Part shown: piece by piece, positions 46,101-57,096 of the stretch
Layout of the letters: the number at the start of each line of letters is the position of its first letter
How positions within the stretch are numbered: position 1 is the first letter of the stretch
NCBI GenBank assembly: GCA_002007465.1
Contig: LNAC01000001.1
Span: 9,821,548-9,885,547, forward strand
Direction of reading: 5' to 3'
DNA length: 64,000 nt
From: Ailurus styani
Lineage: Eukaryota > Chordata > Mammalia > Carnivora > Ailuridae
Program-made: the position numbers and the translations under genes
Notes under the pieces: generated by a model
The model's input: the letters and a program-made list of their open reading frames with translations, nothing else
Told to the model about the DNA's origin: nothing
Database searches by the model: none

Positions 46101-46767
46101 TCTTCCTCTCATTCTGGATTCATCTTTTTTCCCTGGGTTTTGTCTGAGGGCAGAGAGGAGGCTGATGCATGTCAAAGGGACGCAGGTGGGCAGATCCAGG
46201 TATGGAGGCCCTCTCTCCACGTGGGCACCTGCTGCTTCCTTCCCCATGGGGCTGGCTCTTGGCGACCAGTTGGTGTAGGCGTCCCTCCCTGACCGGTATT
46301 CCCACCCACAAGGCTGCCCCACGTCCTGTGGCTCCTTCCGTTGTTTTCATACTGCCCAGGAGTCATTCTGTGGCTTCAGGAGCATTTGGGAAATAGATTT
46401 GTGATTCCCAGGAAACTGATCATAGGTGTCCCTGTTCGTGGATCCCACAAACTTAACTGGGGATTGACTCCTTCTTAGGACCGGGTGGGGGATGGAGCAG
46501 GGGGCCTTCGGGGTCTCTATTCTGAGTACTTCGGATGTTTGCCTTCTCATCTGACTCTTTTGGCCTCCAGGAAATCCATTTCTATTCTTCTATTCTTGGG
46601 GGGTATTGTATTATTGCTCATGAGTTATCCTTCTTCATCTCTGTCCATACCATGGACATTCTTCCTTCCTCACATTATCTGAGATTTTGAAGGGAAAGGC
46701 AAATTGAGGGCAAGAGAAGGATATTCTGAGTAAGACCATTGCTAAATATTTCAAAACTTTAAACTAT
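43126..46767. other. Long unique non-coding stretch, no gene seen
   Basis: No confident repeat in about 3.6 kb except poly-T tracts at 44451-44463 and 44493-44503. A 125-codon open frame at 43684-44061 has no recognisable domain. AT-patterned parts at 43840-44130 and 45030-45640 ('agtaataatatagcctgaaa', 'cacataattgttatagctgt') have the look of non-coding conserved elements, but nothing decisive. No exon is supported. Confidence 0.35.
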
Positions 46768-47030
46768 CCCGCATTTATGGATCACTGGTGGGCTGGACAC
46801 TATGCTGTGTGCAAATATTTTATCCCATTTTCACCACTTATAAAGCAGGCATCGTTAGCTATAAAAATAGGCATATAGGCATCTGCACGTGTGTGTATGT
46901 GTGTGTGTAAATGTATTCAGAAATCTAAGCTCAGAGGGGTTAAGTAACTTGTCCCCAAACCAGTAAGCGGGGAAGAATAAGATTTGAACCATGCTTTTCT
47001 GATTCCAGAGCACAGAATCTATCCCCTAAA
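46768..47030 (-). repeat. MIR relic (reverse) with an internal GT expansion
   Basis: 'ggctggacactatgctgtgt', 'tttatcccattttcaccact', 'ctcagaggggttaagtaact', 'gtccccaaaccagtaagcgg' and 'aatccctaaagattctgatg'-adjacent sequence follow the reverse MIR order. A GT-rich stretch (46886-46908, 'gcacgtgtgtgtatgtgtgt') interrupts the core and looks like a later expansion. Confidence 0.78.
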
Positions 47031-48493
47031 ATAGTGGAATCCCTAAAGATTCTGATGTGACTGGTCAGAAAGCGGCCTGAGCAGGTAGATTTTTTTTTTT
47101 TTAAGGTTCTCAAGTGATTCTGTTCCACCAGGACTGGAAACCAGGGCCATAAACCATATACTCCAACAGATACATGCACTGTTTCAGATCTATCACACCT
47201 TGCTTGATGTTGCCTACCAGAGATGGATTTTTGGCTTTTATTCCTTTCTGTCCCTGAAAGGTGAACGGGGATCTGGAAAGAAACTATAGGCAGAGGAAGT
47301 ACATATGTCATTGGGATTTTTGAGCCACAGTATATGTTCTTTACTTTGTATCTTTTTGTGCGCCAAAATGATTATTCCTAACTGCTCATTGGGCAAGATG
47401 AACCTCTGGTCATCTTGGAGCACAATGGGAAAGGGAAACTTTAAATGTTTAGATTTTGACTTAAGCTCTTCAGACAGAGAGAGGGGCCGGCCGAGGCACA
47501 GTGCTCCGTGATGCCTCTTGGAAAATTTGTTTAAAAAAAATCTTTCATTGGAACATTTGCTGAGAGGGCGGGGGAGTGGGAGGGCTATTTTTACCGCTTC
47601 CAATGGAACTCATAAATGATCTTCTTCCAAGAGGGCTAATTTCATAGGAGGCTGGAGAAGTCAATAAAGGCCTTAAATAAGTTGAACTTCTTTAGTTTTC
47701 ACTGAAAGGCCATAGTCAATTGTAGCCCTTGTTAAAAGTTAAGCCGGGAAATGTCTCTGAGGAGAAATTCAAGCTCTGCTTCCAGCTTGGACTGGTCATG
47801 AATGGTGATTATCTGACTGTAATTCAAATCATATGTGCTGCCCTTGTTTTTGCCCTTCTCAAGATTATTTTTCCCCTTTTAAATCGAGCAAAATAGTCCT
47901 TGGCTTAAGGCAGACCTGTTCACATAAAGACATAAAACGAGGTGGTGTTCCAAGACCTCAAACTGCAAAGCAGATTTATAAATCTCCAGTGAAGAGGTGG
48001 CCCTGTACAACCACATCCATGATGAGCTCGATAATTTTCAATTCAGCCTTCCCTCCGGTGACTCAGGAATGAATACATTTCAGAACATGAAACCCACATC
48101 GTCAGAAAAACACAACTGTGGACAAAACCAAGTCAAGGGCTTCATTTGTATGCTGGTAGCAGAAACTTGCTACATATGCAGATGCCTAATTATGCCCTTG
48201 TCTCCAAACAGTTGAACAAAGAGTCAACAACAACGTGTCTCTAGGAATCTTTCCCAGCATCTTGAGGTCGCATGTCACCATGGACAGTGTGTGGAGATAT
48301 TTGGTTTTACACGCATGAAGGTTTGTCCATGTGTTCGGCGTCTTTTTCGACAGAGCTTCAGGCCAGACAAGGCCAGACGGGTTAGTAGGGAGAGCTTGTC
48401 ATTGAGAGTCACGGCTGGCAGGTGGAGGTTCTGTGCAGGCCCTTACTGGGAGCGATCTGGAAAACCTACAAACAACTTGAGTCTCACTTCTAT
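47031..48493. other. Unique non-coding stretch, no gene seen
   Basis: Contains a poly-T tract (47090-47101) and repeat-free sequence. The 47600-48250 part ('gtcaataaaggccttaaata', 'catgaatggtgattatctga', 'ctgtaattcaaatcatatgt') resembles unmutated conserved non-coding sequence. No exon is supported. Confidence 0.35.
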
Positions 48494-48508
48494 AAAAGGG
48501 AAGAAGAC

Positions 48509-48657
48509 AAGGAGTGCCTGGGTGGCGCAGTCAGTTAAGCGTCAGACTCTTGGTTTCAGCTCAGGTCATGATTTGAAGGTCCTGGGATCGAGCCTCGTGT
48601 TGGGCTCCATGCTCAGCTTGGAGTCTGCCTCCTCCTCGGCTCCTCCCCTGCTCCAAA

Positions 48658-48692
<35 letters not shown>

Positions 48693-48715
48693 ATGAAATC
48701 AATTAAAAAATAAAG
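48509..48715 (+). mobile_element. CAN SINE with a long (AAAT)n tail
   Basis: Reads ggagtgcctgggtggcgcag, then tcagttaagcgtcagactct (older head, with 'ggcgcag' shared with dog-like copies), and 'tgggatcgagcctcgtgttg'. The middle is shortened ('ctcctcggctcctcccctgc' leads straight to the tail). Left flank aaaagggaagaagac (48494-48508) and right flank aaaagggaagac (48716-48727) form an imperfect target-site duplication. Confidence 0.95.
48655..48694 (+). repeat. (AAAT)10 microsatellite
   Basis: The SINE tail has expanded to about ten uninterrupted AAAT units, longer than the three or four units in the other SINEs in the window. Likely length-polymorphic. Confidence 0.97.
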
Positions 48716-48727
48716 AAAAGGGAAGAC

Positions 48728-51339
48728 AGTAATTCTTATCTCACAGGGTCATTGTGAGGTTCCAATAGGGCTACGGGAAGAATTTCTGGCACATCAGAGA
48801 AACACTAGCTATTGCGGTTTTCATGGTCATTAGGAAGATGTTGAGGACAGCAAAGGAAATGAAAACGTACCTTGAAAAGGGAAGAGAGAAATACCTGTAG
48901 CACTGCCCTCCTCCACGCACTCACATGGCCTCCATGGATCCTTTCATTGCTTGACCCTTTCGCCCGTTCCTTGTCATTGGCCTTACAGGTTTGGGTTTTC
49001 TTGTTTTTTTGTTTTTTTATGGTTTTCAAAATTATCCTCACTGTTATGTAACCAGATTTCTTAAAAGGGTCCTCAGTGTTCTAAAAATTTTAGAACCCTG
49101 TTCTTAAAATGTGTTTTATCTTGTGTTGCCGTGGGTAATTATTTCTTCTGCCTGGCTTGATCATGAAGTATCAGCCAGAGCTTGTCTCTAGCCGTGTCCT
49201 ATATGCTTCAATAACTCCAGGGACCTACACCACCCCTTCCCCCCGCCCATCCTGTGTGTTCTGCGTGTGCCTATGAGATATGTGTATTGGGGTCTGTACC
49301 CTTGCACCCTTGCTCATTGTCCTCATACGTTTCTATGGTCAAATCGATAGAGCAAGAGTCACAGTGGATCTTTTGGATAGGGCCCTGTACTGCTGCATTT
49401 TGTAATAAAATATGGCAACGTACAGGATTATTGGTTAAATTCACCTATGTGGCAAAATATTCTTCTGACGGTCTGTCTCGATCAACGGGGGACAGCTGTC
49501 ACCGAAGCAATGAAAACTTCATCTACCTTTCACACATCGGGGTTCAGGCATGGTCCTCTTGAGCTGTAGGAAGAATAGAAACTAACAGAATGACAAACAA
49601 CAAACTAAAGCATCATCAGGCACAATTCAGGAATGTTAGAGCTACTGACTTCTGATCTTCTAGGCTTATAGGTTAAGAAAGAGGCAAAATCAGGTCATGG
49701 TCATGGCTAGAGGGAGAGAGGGAATCAGGGATGGGAGGAGAAAGGGAGACAGAGGAGTAGCCTTGATAGGGCAGCCTTGGGAGGCATCCATCCATTCCAC
49801 GGATGGATCACGCACACTGTGGGAAGGTCTGCCCTCCTTACCTCTTAGAGAAAAGAGTTCCACCATCTAGAGTGAGGCTGAAGCTGTGGCTGCTATGGAA
49901 AGTACTAGGGCTCCTAGTAAGCTGTGTGGCCAGGAGGGGATGGAAATGAGAAATGCCCCTGGCTGTTCAGAAGCCTAAGCTCTCCCCATCTGAGTAGGTT
50001 CAGGAAAGGTTTTCCACTCAAAGCTTTCCCTGGGTTAAGCATCTGGGTTTCTCCTCTCCTTTGGAATCATGATGGAACCAGGAAGCAAGAGTCAATGCCA
50101 ATTAGGTGGAAGAGACATCTCCGCTGTTCCTGGAAGCTTCCAGTATTGCATTCCCAGCGTTAACGAGGCCAGTCCATGGCAGAGCGTTAGGTGAGGCTCT
50201 TCTTGAGCAGTTCTGAGGATGTAAAGAGGCACATGGGTTAAAACAGCAGCTTTTACAGAAAACTGTTTCCTTGGGAGATGTTTTACCTATTTGAGGTCAC
50301 TAGGGTACCCTATAAGACATCAGATTTCTTTTCCAGTGTGTTAAGACATGTGCCCGGGTGTATCCTCAATTCTTTAACTTCCCTCTGGAGGAATGCCTGT
50401 GTGTAATCGCTAGGATTTTCCAAAATGAATCCCGCTGCCCTTTGGATAAGCAGAGACCCGGGCACTCAGCAGAACAAATTTAGCCCTTAATTCCTCTGCT
50501 GCACAGTCAGCAATGGCCATGCACAACCTTGGGGCCATTGGTGAGGCTTCTCACAAAATCTAATTTAGCACAACGGATACATTCCAAAGAAAGAGCGAAC
50601 ATGCCTGGCTCGTGTTTGTTTTTACAAAGTGAGCCCTGATTTTGTTAAAGAATGACAACAGAGGCGTCTGCAACTGCAAGGAACATTTTTGTGCCTTGTT
50701 CCAACCAAAATTTTCCAACAGATTTTAATGTAATTCCACCACCTCCCACCCCCGCCCCCTGCAATGAGAAAAATCTGCTTCCACAATAAGAAGTCAAGTT
50801 TCAGCAAAGAATAATAATCTCTCTGCAACTCAATTATGAGTAATTGAGAAGTGGTTTTAGAAGTAGTGGCGGCAAATACTCAGCTCACCGCAGCATAGGG
50901 TATGCCAGGCTGGGAGGGTGAGTGTGGTCTGCACCTTCTCTTAAGAAGTCTCCTTTTGTCCCATCTCTGCACATGTGTGTCAGCCAGCCTTCTGGTGTGG
51001 CCCCTCGAGCAGGTGTCAGGGTACTGGCCATCCGTGGGGAAAACTTTTGGCCCCTTAGAATAGATGGGTGGAATAATGTGACACATAATCACCATTTCCA
51101 GCTGGGCTTTTTGCATCAGTGCTCAGGTAAACACATGTCTTCTCAATTGAATTATTACCAATTGTCACCATGGGAGGAAAAATGGAGAGGGTATTCTACT
51201 AGTTTCTTCCTAGCTTGAACTGAGGCCAAATGGTGCTGAAAGTTGAAGAATGAGGACCCATTTTGTCTTGTTTTGTGTTAAAGAGTCCTTTTGGCAGAGT
51301 TCTGAAAGTTATTACACTAATTACAGTTAATGCTGGGTC
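48728..51339. other. Unique non-coding stretch, no gene seen
   Basis: No confident repeat. Poly-T at 49003-49018 in a T/G-rich part. The 50380-50880 part ('aaaatctaatttagcacaac', 'gtttgtttttacaaagtgag', 'ttcaatta'-like words) resembles conserved non-coding sequence. No exon, RNA gene or promoter is supported. Confidence 0.35.
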
Positions 51340-51475
51340 CCATCGTAAGCATTGATGTACCTCATACTATTTACTCCTTTTAATGTTAGTATCCAGATTG
51401 AGTCTCAGGCCCCAGTTCATGCAGCTAGTAAATTGAGTCAGGATTTAAATCTGGGCCTCCAGTAAAAGCATTTTG
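51340..51475 (-). repeat. MIR relic (reverse)
   Basis: 'tattatttactcctttt'-like start ('catactatttactcctttta'), 'ccagttcatgcagctagtaa', 'attgagtcaggatttaaatc' and 'tgggcctccagtaaaagcat' are reverse MIR features in order. Confidence 0.6.
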
Positions 51476-52295
51476 CTGAGTCTGAGTGTTCACTAAGGAA
51501 ACAAGTTCTAAGCATCCCCCAGACCATTGGTGGAACTTTGACATGTCTGCCAATCTTGAATCATTCTGTTTCATCAGGAGGATTGTGAAGGGCATAACCT
51601 GGAAGTCCATCTATCAGTAGGACACACATCTGGACAAAGTAAACTTCTGAGGCTTTTTGTTTTCATTTGGCTTTTTACGTGAGCCCAGATTTTCATGGCT
51701 TCCATTGACAAGGTCAATGGTTTGCCAGATCGGTGCGGTAGAACCAAGGCAGGTTAATACTAAACCAGGGTTGTGTTGGTTACCATGGCTTTTTCCAGTA
51801 GAAGCAACAGCCTGGAAAGTATGCTCCTTTGTGCCATATTTCCCCCCCAATTCCAACATTTGAATCATTTATTAAAGAAAGGAGTTGTTCTTTTCCTTGC
51901 TTTCCTTGGGACGGTATGTTCTTCAAAAATAGAAAACAGTGCAAAAGCCAAATACTGAGAACCAAGCCACATCAGCCACAGAGCACCCTGGAGACCCTCT
52001 CTTTCACACAGGTACCAAACATCACAATCGTCTTGTGTCTACACACAGTGCGTGGGAAGGAAATCCCTCCCTTGAATGAACAGAAACGCAATGCCTTTGA
52101 TTAATGGGCAATCTGGAATTTGGTGAATCATTAATTATGTAAACACACAGTTAATGCATGCATATGGTACAAATTCAAAAGGGCACCCACTGAACAGAGT
52201 CCTTTTCACAGCATCCAAAAGTCTACTCAATTCCTTTCATTGGAGGCACACCAACGGGACCAATAATTGTTTGCTTGTTTCCTCTTTCTCTCTTG
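51476..52295. other. Unique non-coding stretch, no gene seen
   Basis: No confident repeat. The 52080-52170 part has a tight group of regulatory-looking words and is listed separately. No exon is supported. Confidence 0.35.
52080..52170. promoter_or_regulatory. Candidate regulatory word cluster
   Basis: Within 45 bp are TTAATTAT (52131-52138), the forkhead word GTAAACA (52139-52145) and a palindromic 'atgcatgcat' stretch near 52154-52163, preceded by 'ttgattaatgggcaatctgg'. The surrounding sequence is repeat-free. This is motif matching only. Confidence 0.2.
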
Positions 52296-52438
52296 TTTCT
52301 TTTCTCTTTTCTTCCTTCCTTCCTACCTTCCTTCCTTCCTTCTTTCTCTCTTTCTTTCTTCCCCCTTCCCTTCCCTCACTTCCCCTCCCCTTCTCTTTCC
52401 TTCCTTCCTTCCTTCCTTCCTTCCTTCCTTCCTTTCTC
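52296..52438 (+). repeat. Polypyrimidine (CCTT)n tract
   Basis: A 143-bp tract made only of C and T except two A (52325, 52378). It contains two CCTT/CTTC repeat blocks (about 52311-52340 and 52399-52434) and a 60-base pure pyrimidine run at 52379-52438. Mirror-repeat pyrimidine tracts can form triplex (H-DNA). The repeated Pro/Ser/Phe/Leu frames it produces are artefacts. Confidence 0.97.
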
Positions 52439-52690
52439 AGTATTTTTGAACCCAGACTTCTTTTTAGTTATACTGAAATAATTGGGATTAAAATCATCCA
52501 TTTCCCCCATCTAGGGATAACATTGGCTGTTGGGGTGTTGACGTTGTATGCTTACCACCAGAGGAGGCATTTCACTTCTATTAACATTTATTAAGTACAT
52601 GCTCTGTTTCAGAGTCTGTGTCAAGGCAGCCAACTCAAGTTGCCAATCAAGTCAAACAGCTGTCATTGAGTTTTTAGAAAACTGATAGCC
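52439..52690. other. Short non-coding stretch
   Basis: Unique, with an L2-like phrase at about 52575-52630 ('tattaacatttattaagtac', atgctctgtttcagag) in reverse orientation. No gene seen. It borders the ancient L1 that follows. Confidence 0.35.
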
Positions 52691-52692
52691 AA

Positions 52693-52833
52693 AAGTTCCA
52701 GCTGGAAACTAGACAAGTTAATTAGGAAAACCAGATAAATAACAACTACCCTGGAAAAGAAGAGCAATGAGAGGGATAAGCCCCTCCAGACATCAAAACA
52801 CGGGAGGAAAACCTTTATAATTGAAACAGGTTG
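52693..52833 (+). repeat. Direct repeat copy A within the ancient L1
   Basis: Contains 'ccagctggaaactagacaag', 'ccagataaataacaactacc', 'agagcaatgagagggataag' and 'cagacatcaaaacacgggag'. It matches copy B at 54171-54311 over about 140 bp at roughly 75-80% by eye, in the same orientation, 1.48 kb apart. Copy A is in its expected ORF2 context. Confidence 0.85.
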
Positions 52834-53420
52834 GTACCGAAACACGAAAAAGTAGACTAATGGAGCAGAGTAGGAAATTCAGAAAGATATCCATTTGCAT
52901 GTAGTGTGAAAAAGGTGGCATTTCACCTTGATGGAGGAATGGACTTTTCCTATTGAGATAAGTAGATAACCATTAGATAAACAAAATTGGATCCATTTCT
53001 CATACAATTTGCCAGGGTAAATTCCAAGAAGGTAAGAGATTTAAATGTAAAAACTGAAACTATAAAAATGTTAGAATAAATATTGGCAAATTATTACTTA
53101 ACTTTGGAGAAAGTGAAACTTTTTGAACTATCATTCAAATCCAGATACAATAAGGGAAAAATTTGATAAACTTGGTTGTATTGAAATTAAAAAAAAAAAT
53201 CTTTGTGTTGAAAAAAAAAGTCAAAGAACAAAAATAAAAGACTCCAAGTGAGATAAAAAGACAAATGACAAACTAGGGAAAATATTTGCAACTTCTATCA
53301 AGGACAAATCGTTAGCAGCCCTAATGTATAAAAATGTTTTAAAAATTAGAGGAGAAACACTCCAACAATTTTATAGAAATAAGCTAGAAATATAAGCAGA
53401 CAATTGACAGAAAAAGAACA

Positions 53421-53612
53421 GGAGCACCTGGGTGGCTCAGTTGGTTGAGCCTCTGCCTTCAGCACAGGTCACAGTCCCAGAGTCATGGGATCGAGCCCAG
53501 CATCCACTCTGGCTCCCTGCTCGATGGGGAGCCTGCTTCTCCCTCTCCCCCCCTCTCTTCCTATCTCTGTCACTATCTATGTTTCTCTCTCTCAAATACA
53601 TAAAATCTTAAA
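53421..53612 (+). mobile_element. CAN SINE inside the ancient L1
   Basis: Reads ggagcacctgggtggctcag, then ttggttgagcctctgccttc, 'tgggatcgagcccagcatcc', 'ggctccctgctcgatgggga' and ends 'ctctcaaatacataaaatct' plus taaag. Divergent, arctoid type. It separates 'gacagaaaaagaaca' from 'taatggtatgaaaaaatgct' in the host L1. Confidence 0.93.
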
Positions 53613-54170
53613 GTATAAATCTCTCTTAATGGTATGAAAAAATGCTCAACATTATTTAAAATAAAGTAAAATAAAAAGTACATCAGGATACCATTTTTCA
53701 TCTGTTAGGTGCCAACATCCAAAAGGTTGACAACATGACCTACTGGCAAAGCTATAGGGACAGAGTCACTGTCAGATGGTGCTGGTAAGAATGTGAAATA
53801 GTACCATCGCTCAGAGGAGGCTTTGACATTATTCAGCTAAATTACGCACACCTTTACCCTATGACCCAGCAATTCTATGTCTAAGACTCTCCAAAATACC
53901 CTGGCAAAAATATGAGAAGACATAAGCACTAGGGTATTCGCTGAAGCACTTTTTATAAGAGCATTTCCATCAAAGTGAACTAATTGAATAAACTGTGGGC
54001 CATCCACATAATTGAGTACTGCATGGCCATACAAAGGAATCAGGTATCATCTCATTATATATAACTCGGGAGTGACTTCCAAGATTAAGTGGACAAAGAA
54101 AGGCGAAGAAAAGAGTAGTATTCTGTCATTTATTAATAAAGGGGATATATATATTTATATATTCAGAGTT

Positions 54171-54309
54171 TTTTCCAGTAGGAAGCTAGATAATTTTATT
54201 AAGAAAAACAGATAAATAACAGTTGCCAAAAAAATCCTGAAGAGCAATGAGGGGGATAAGCCCAATCAGACATCAAAACATGGTAGAAAACCTGTTTTGA
54301 TTATAGAGG

Positions 54310-54311
<2 letters not shown>
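54171..54311 (+). repeat. Direct repeat copy B within the ancient L1
   Basis: Contains 'ttttccagtaggaagctaga', 'aacagataaataacagttgc', 'agagcaatgagggggataag' and 'cagacatcaaaacatggtag'. It lies downstream of the ORF2 3' end, where this ORF2-type sequence is not expected, and runs straight into a CA repeat. It is either a second truncated L1 or a local duplication. Confidence 0.85.

Positions 54312-54313
<2 letters not shown>

Positions 54314-54349
<36 letters not shown>
54314..54349 (+). repeat. (AC)18 microsatellite
   Basis: An uninterrupted AC run directly after copy B, followed by 'gcatgaatgtgcatacaagt' and gtgcgtgcacacacac. Likely length-polymorphic. Confidence 0.97.
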
Positions 54350-54352
<3 letters not shown>

Positions 54353-55726
54353 TGAATGTGCATACAAGTGTGCGTGCACACACACTAATTTCCTTGTATT
54401 AAATAAACAATCTAAGAATAAACCATTCATTTAAAAAATGGCTACTTTTGGGAAGGGGGAACTAATGTGGGGGGGACAGAGATGGAAGTTAGCCCTGTTA
54501 AATATAAATGTGGTAATCTGTGTGTCCCTAATGAGTACACTCTAAGAACAAAGAGAACTGCAAAAAGAAATCTTAAATTGTTTTCGGTAATCATATGGTT
54601 GATGCTTGTGCTTATATTATTATTCTGATACTGTCATAGGAATGGTATGGGAAAAAGCAAATGAATAATCATGTTAGTGTCACTGACAAATGGGATTTGG
54701 GACAAGAGTAGAGACACAATTGTAAGATTGAGAAATCTGTAAAATCTTTTTGTCTTGATTGTGAATTAGGGGTATGAAATCAGATAGGTAGGTATATAGA
54801 TAGATAAATAGATAGGTTTTTTTTTTCAAGCTCTGTCCACTCAAAAGACCTAGAACGAAAAAACAAAACAGAAAGATCACCCCCCTCCCCGCACCACCAA
54901 AACCCCACAGAAGAAGACTTAGAACTAATGACCAAAATAGTAGCAATGAGCATACCTAGATCCAGATTTTGGTTTTGCTTTAAAGTCCTACCTGCCAAAG
55001 CTTCTTGGCAAGATGGTTGATTTCAGGTTTGGGAGGAAATAAACAAGGTGAGCCTGGGGCAACTTATCATAACTGAAAGCAAGGAAGCTATCAAAGACTA
55101 GAAGGGACACGTCAAAAGAACTCAGGAGCCAACTTGCAAAAGCTCCCAGAGGGCAAATATTTTCACATCAATAAAAGTAATAACTAAATGGATTGAGACC
55201 CATCAAATATGTGTGAATCCATGATTTCAAAATGGTGCTGGAAAAATCAGTGGTGACCTTTGGAGAATACAAGGAAATCACTCATTATTTGGAAAACTCG
55301 TAAATAAAGAACAAAGCATGTATCCTGTGTTTTTTGTTTTATTTTGTTTTGTTTTACATGAACTGTACCTGAGGAAATAAGAGTTGGTAAGAGGAAGTCA
55401 CTCTTCATGGAAGTGTTAAAGCTAATGGAGAGGGATGACAGAAGGAACAAAGCCAGTAAGGATAAAGCCTCAGCTTCTGATGATCCTGGGGGACCCAGGC
55501 TGGAGAAGGGAGGGCCTTTGCAAACCCTGATGACTTAATGGATCTCGGCAGTGACTCTCAATGGCTGCAAATGTCACAAAAACAGAAACAACCCAACTGA
55601 TGAAAGAACACACTACCTATCCATGAAGTGGTTGCTCTTGCCAAAAAACAGAACCTGAATCGGTTGGAGGTTCTAGTTCCAACCTCAATTACAGAAGCAC
55701 AGGGGCCAAAGGAAGACGTGATCCAT

Positions 55727-55742
55727 GGGGGGGGGGGGCGGG
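55727..55742 (+). repeat. G-homopolymer (12 G, C, 3 G)
   Basis: A run of twelve G at 55727-55738 then CGGG, inside the L1 3' UTR. Length in an assembly is unreliable for such runs. Confidence 0.9.
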
Positions 55743-56251
55743 TAATGGTCAAAGTGTGGAGCATAGGGGATGCCATAAGACAAATGGCCCAGTTTCTTCA
55801 ACAAAAAAATGTAAAGGAGATAAAACACATAAGGGAGAACCAACGACTTTTTAAAAATTTAGAGAATAATAACCAATCACATTTTATGGACCTAATTTGA
55901 ATACTTCTTCATATGATTTTAAAATGCCTAAGATAAGAAAATATGGACACTGGGATATTGACTATGTAAGCTGATGATAAGAAATCATTACTGTTAATTC
56001 TTCTTAGATGTCTGTTAATTCTTTTAAATATCCCAATTTAGATATTATTGAGGTATCTTTAAATGTCCTATTTTTTACGTATACATTATTGGGATGTTTA
56101 CAGATGAATTGATATGATATCTGATATTGCTTCAAAATAAATTGTGGTTTGAGGAGAGAGATATATGGGGCACAGATCAAATAAGATTGGCTATAAATCG
56201 ATAATTTTTGAAGCTGGCAGTGGTACCTCCAGTTCATTAAACTAGTCTCTC

Positions 56252-56448
56252 GGATGCCCGGGACTCAGTTTTAAGGGTGACTGCCTTTGGTTCAGGTCAT
56301 GATCCTGGAGTCCCAGGATCGAGTCCCGTATCAGGCTTCCTGCTCAGTGGGGAGTCTGTTTCTCCCTCTGACCCTTCCCCCTCTCATGCTCTCTCTCTCT
56401 CATTCTCTCTCTCTCTCTCTCACATAAATAAGTAAACTCTTTAAAAAT
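56252..56448 (+). mobile_element. CAN SINE at the left end of a composite insertion
   Basis: The divergent head ggatgcccgggactcagttt is followed by taagggtgactgcctttggt, 'aggtcatgatcctggagtcc', 'caggatcgagtcccgtatca' and a CT-rich end, then 'cataaataagtaaactcttt'. The left target-site duplication taaactagtctctc (56238-56251) abuts it directly, while the right copy is at 57096-57109 after the L1 piece. Confidence 0.93.
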
Positions 56449-56642
56449 ATTAAAAAATTATGTGATCTGAAGTGGCATGTGCACCCCAATGTTTATAGCA
56501 GCAATGTCCACAATAGCCAAACTATGGAAAGAGCCTAGATGTCCATCAACAGATGAATGGATAAAGAAGTGGGGTATATATATATATATATAGTATATAT
56601 GTATAGTGTATATGTATATATGTATATATGTATTGTGTGTGT

Positions 56643-56688
<46 letters not shown>

Positions 56689-57096
56689 TGGAATATTATA
56701 CAGCCATCAAAAAGCATGAAATCTTGCCATTTGCACAATGTGGATGGAACTAGGGGGTATTATGCTAAGTGAAACAAGTCAATCAGAGAAAGACAATTAT
56801 GATATGATCTCACTGATATGAGGAATTTGAGAAACAAGACAGAGGATCATAGGGGAAGGGAGGGAAAAATGAAACAAGACAAAACCAGAGAGGGAGATAA
56901 ACCATAAGAGATTCTTAATCTCAGGAAACAAACTGAGGGTTGCTGGAGGGGAGGGGGGTGGCTGGGTGATGGACATTGGGGAGGGTATGTGCTATGGGGA
57001 GCACTGTGAATTGTGTAAGACTGATGGTTCACAGACCTGTACTCCTGAAACAAATAATATATTATATGTTAAGTAAAAACAAAAAAATTAAAAAAT
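56449..57096 (+). mobile_element. Young carnivore L1 3' end, truncated, inserted in the SINE tail
   Basis: 'caatgtttatagcagcaatg', 'tccacaatagccaaactatg', 'gatgtccatcaacagatgaa' lead into the TA/GT/AC repeat. Then come 'ctatggaatattatacagcc', 'gaacaagtcaatcagagaaa'-like sequence, 'gggagcactgtgaattgtgt' and 'cctgtactcctgaaacaaat'. This is the end of a modern carnivore L1 with its 3' UTR. Its own short target-site duplication attaaaaaat is at 56449-56458 and 57087-57096. Only about 0.64 kb of the 3' end is present; no intact ORF. Confidence 0.92.
56574..56688 (+). repeat. Compound TA / GT / AC repeat inside the young L1
   Basis: An imperfect TA tract (56574-56633), then GTGTGTGTGTAC turning into an AC run to 56688. 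The GT-to-AC switch makes a perfect inverted repeat around 'gtgtac' near 56641-56646. Prone to slippage and cruciform extrusion. Confidence 0.96.

Noticed and set aside
48291..48668. Open frame of 125 codons on the plus strand.
   Set aside because: The C-terminal part is translated CAN SINE (residues like WVAQSVKRQTLGFSSGHDLK), a common false gene in carnivore sequence. Similar SINE-derived frames occur at 16823-17086, 31250-31435 and 42913-43095.
52154..52594. Open frame of 146 codons with repeated Pro-Ser-Phe/Leu.
   Set aside because: It is the translation of the (CCTT)n pyrimidine tract; open in three phases at once.
55628..55900. Open frame of 90 codons on the plus strand that looks protein-like.
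   Set aside because: It lies inside the 3' UTR of the ancient L1, which is recognisable before and after; not a host gene.
56458..56772. Cys-Val and Tyr-Ile/His-Thr repeat peptides on both strands.
   Set aside because: They are translations of the TA/GT/AC simple repeat in the young L1.
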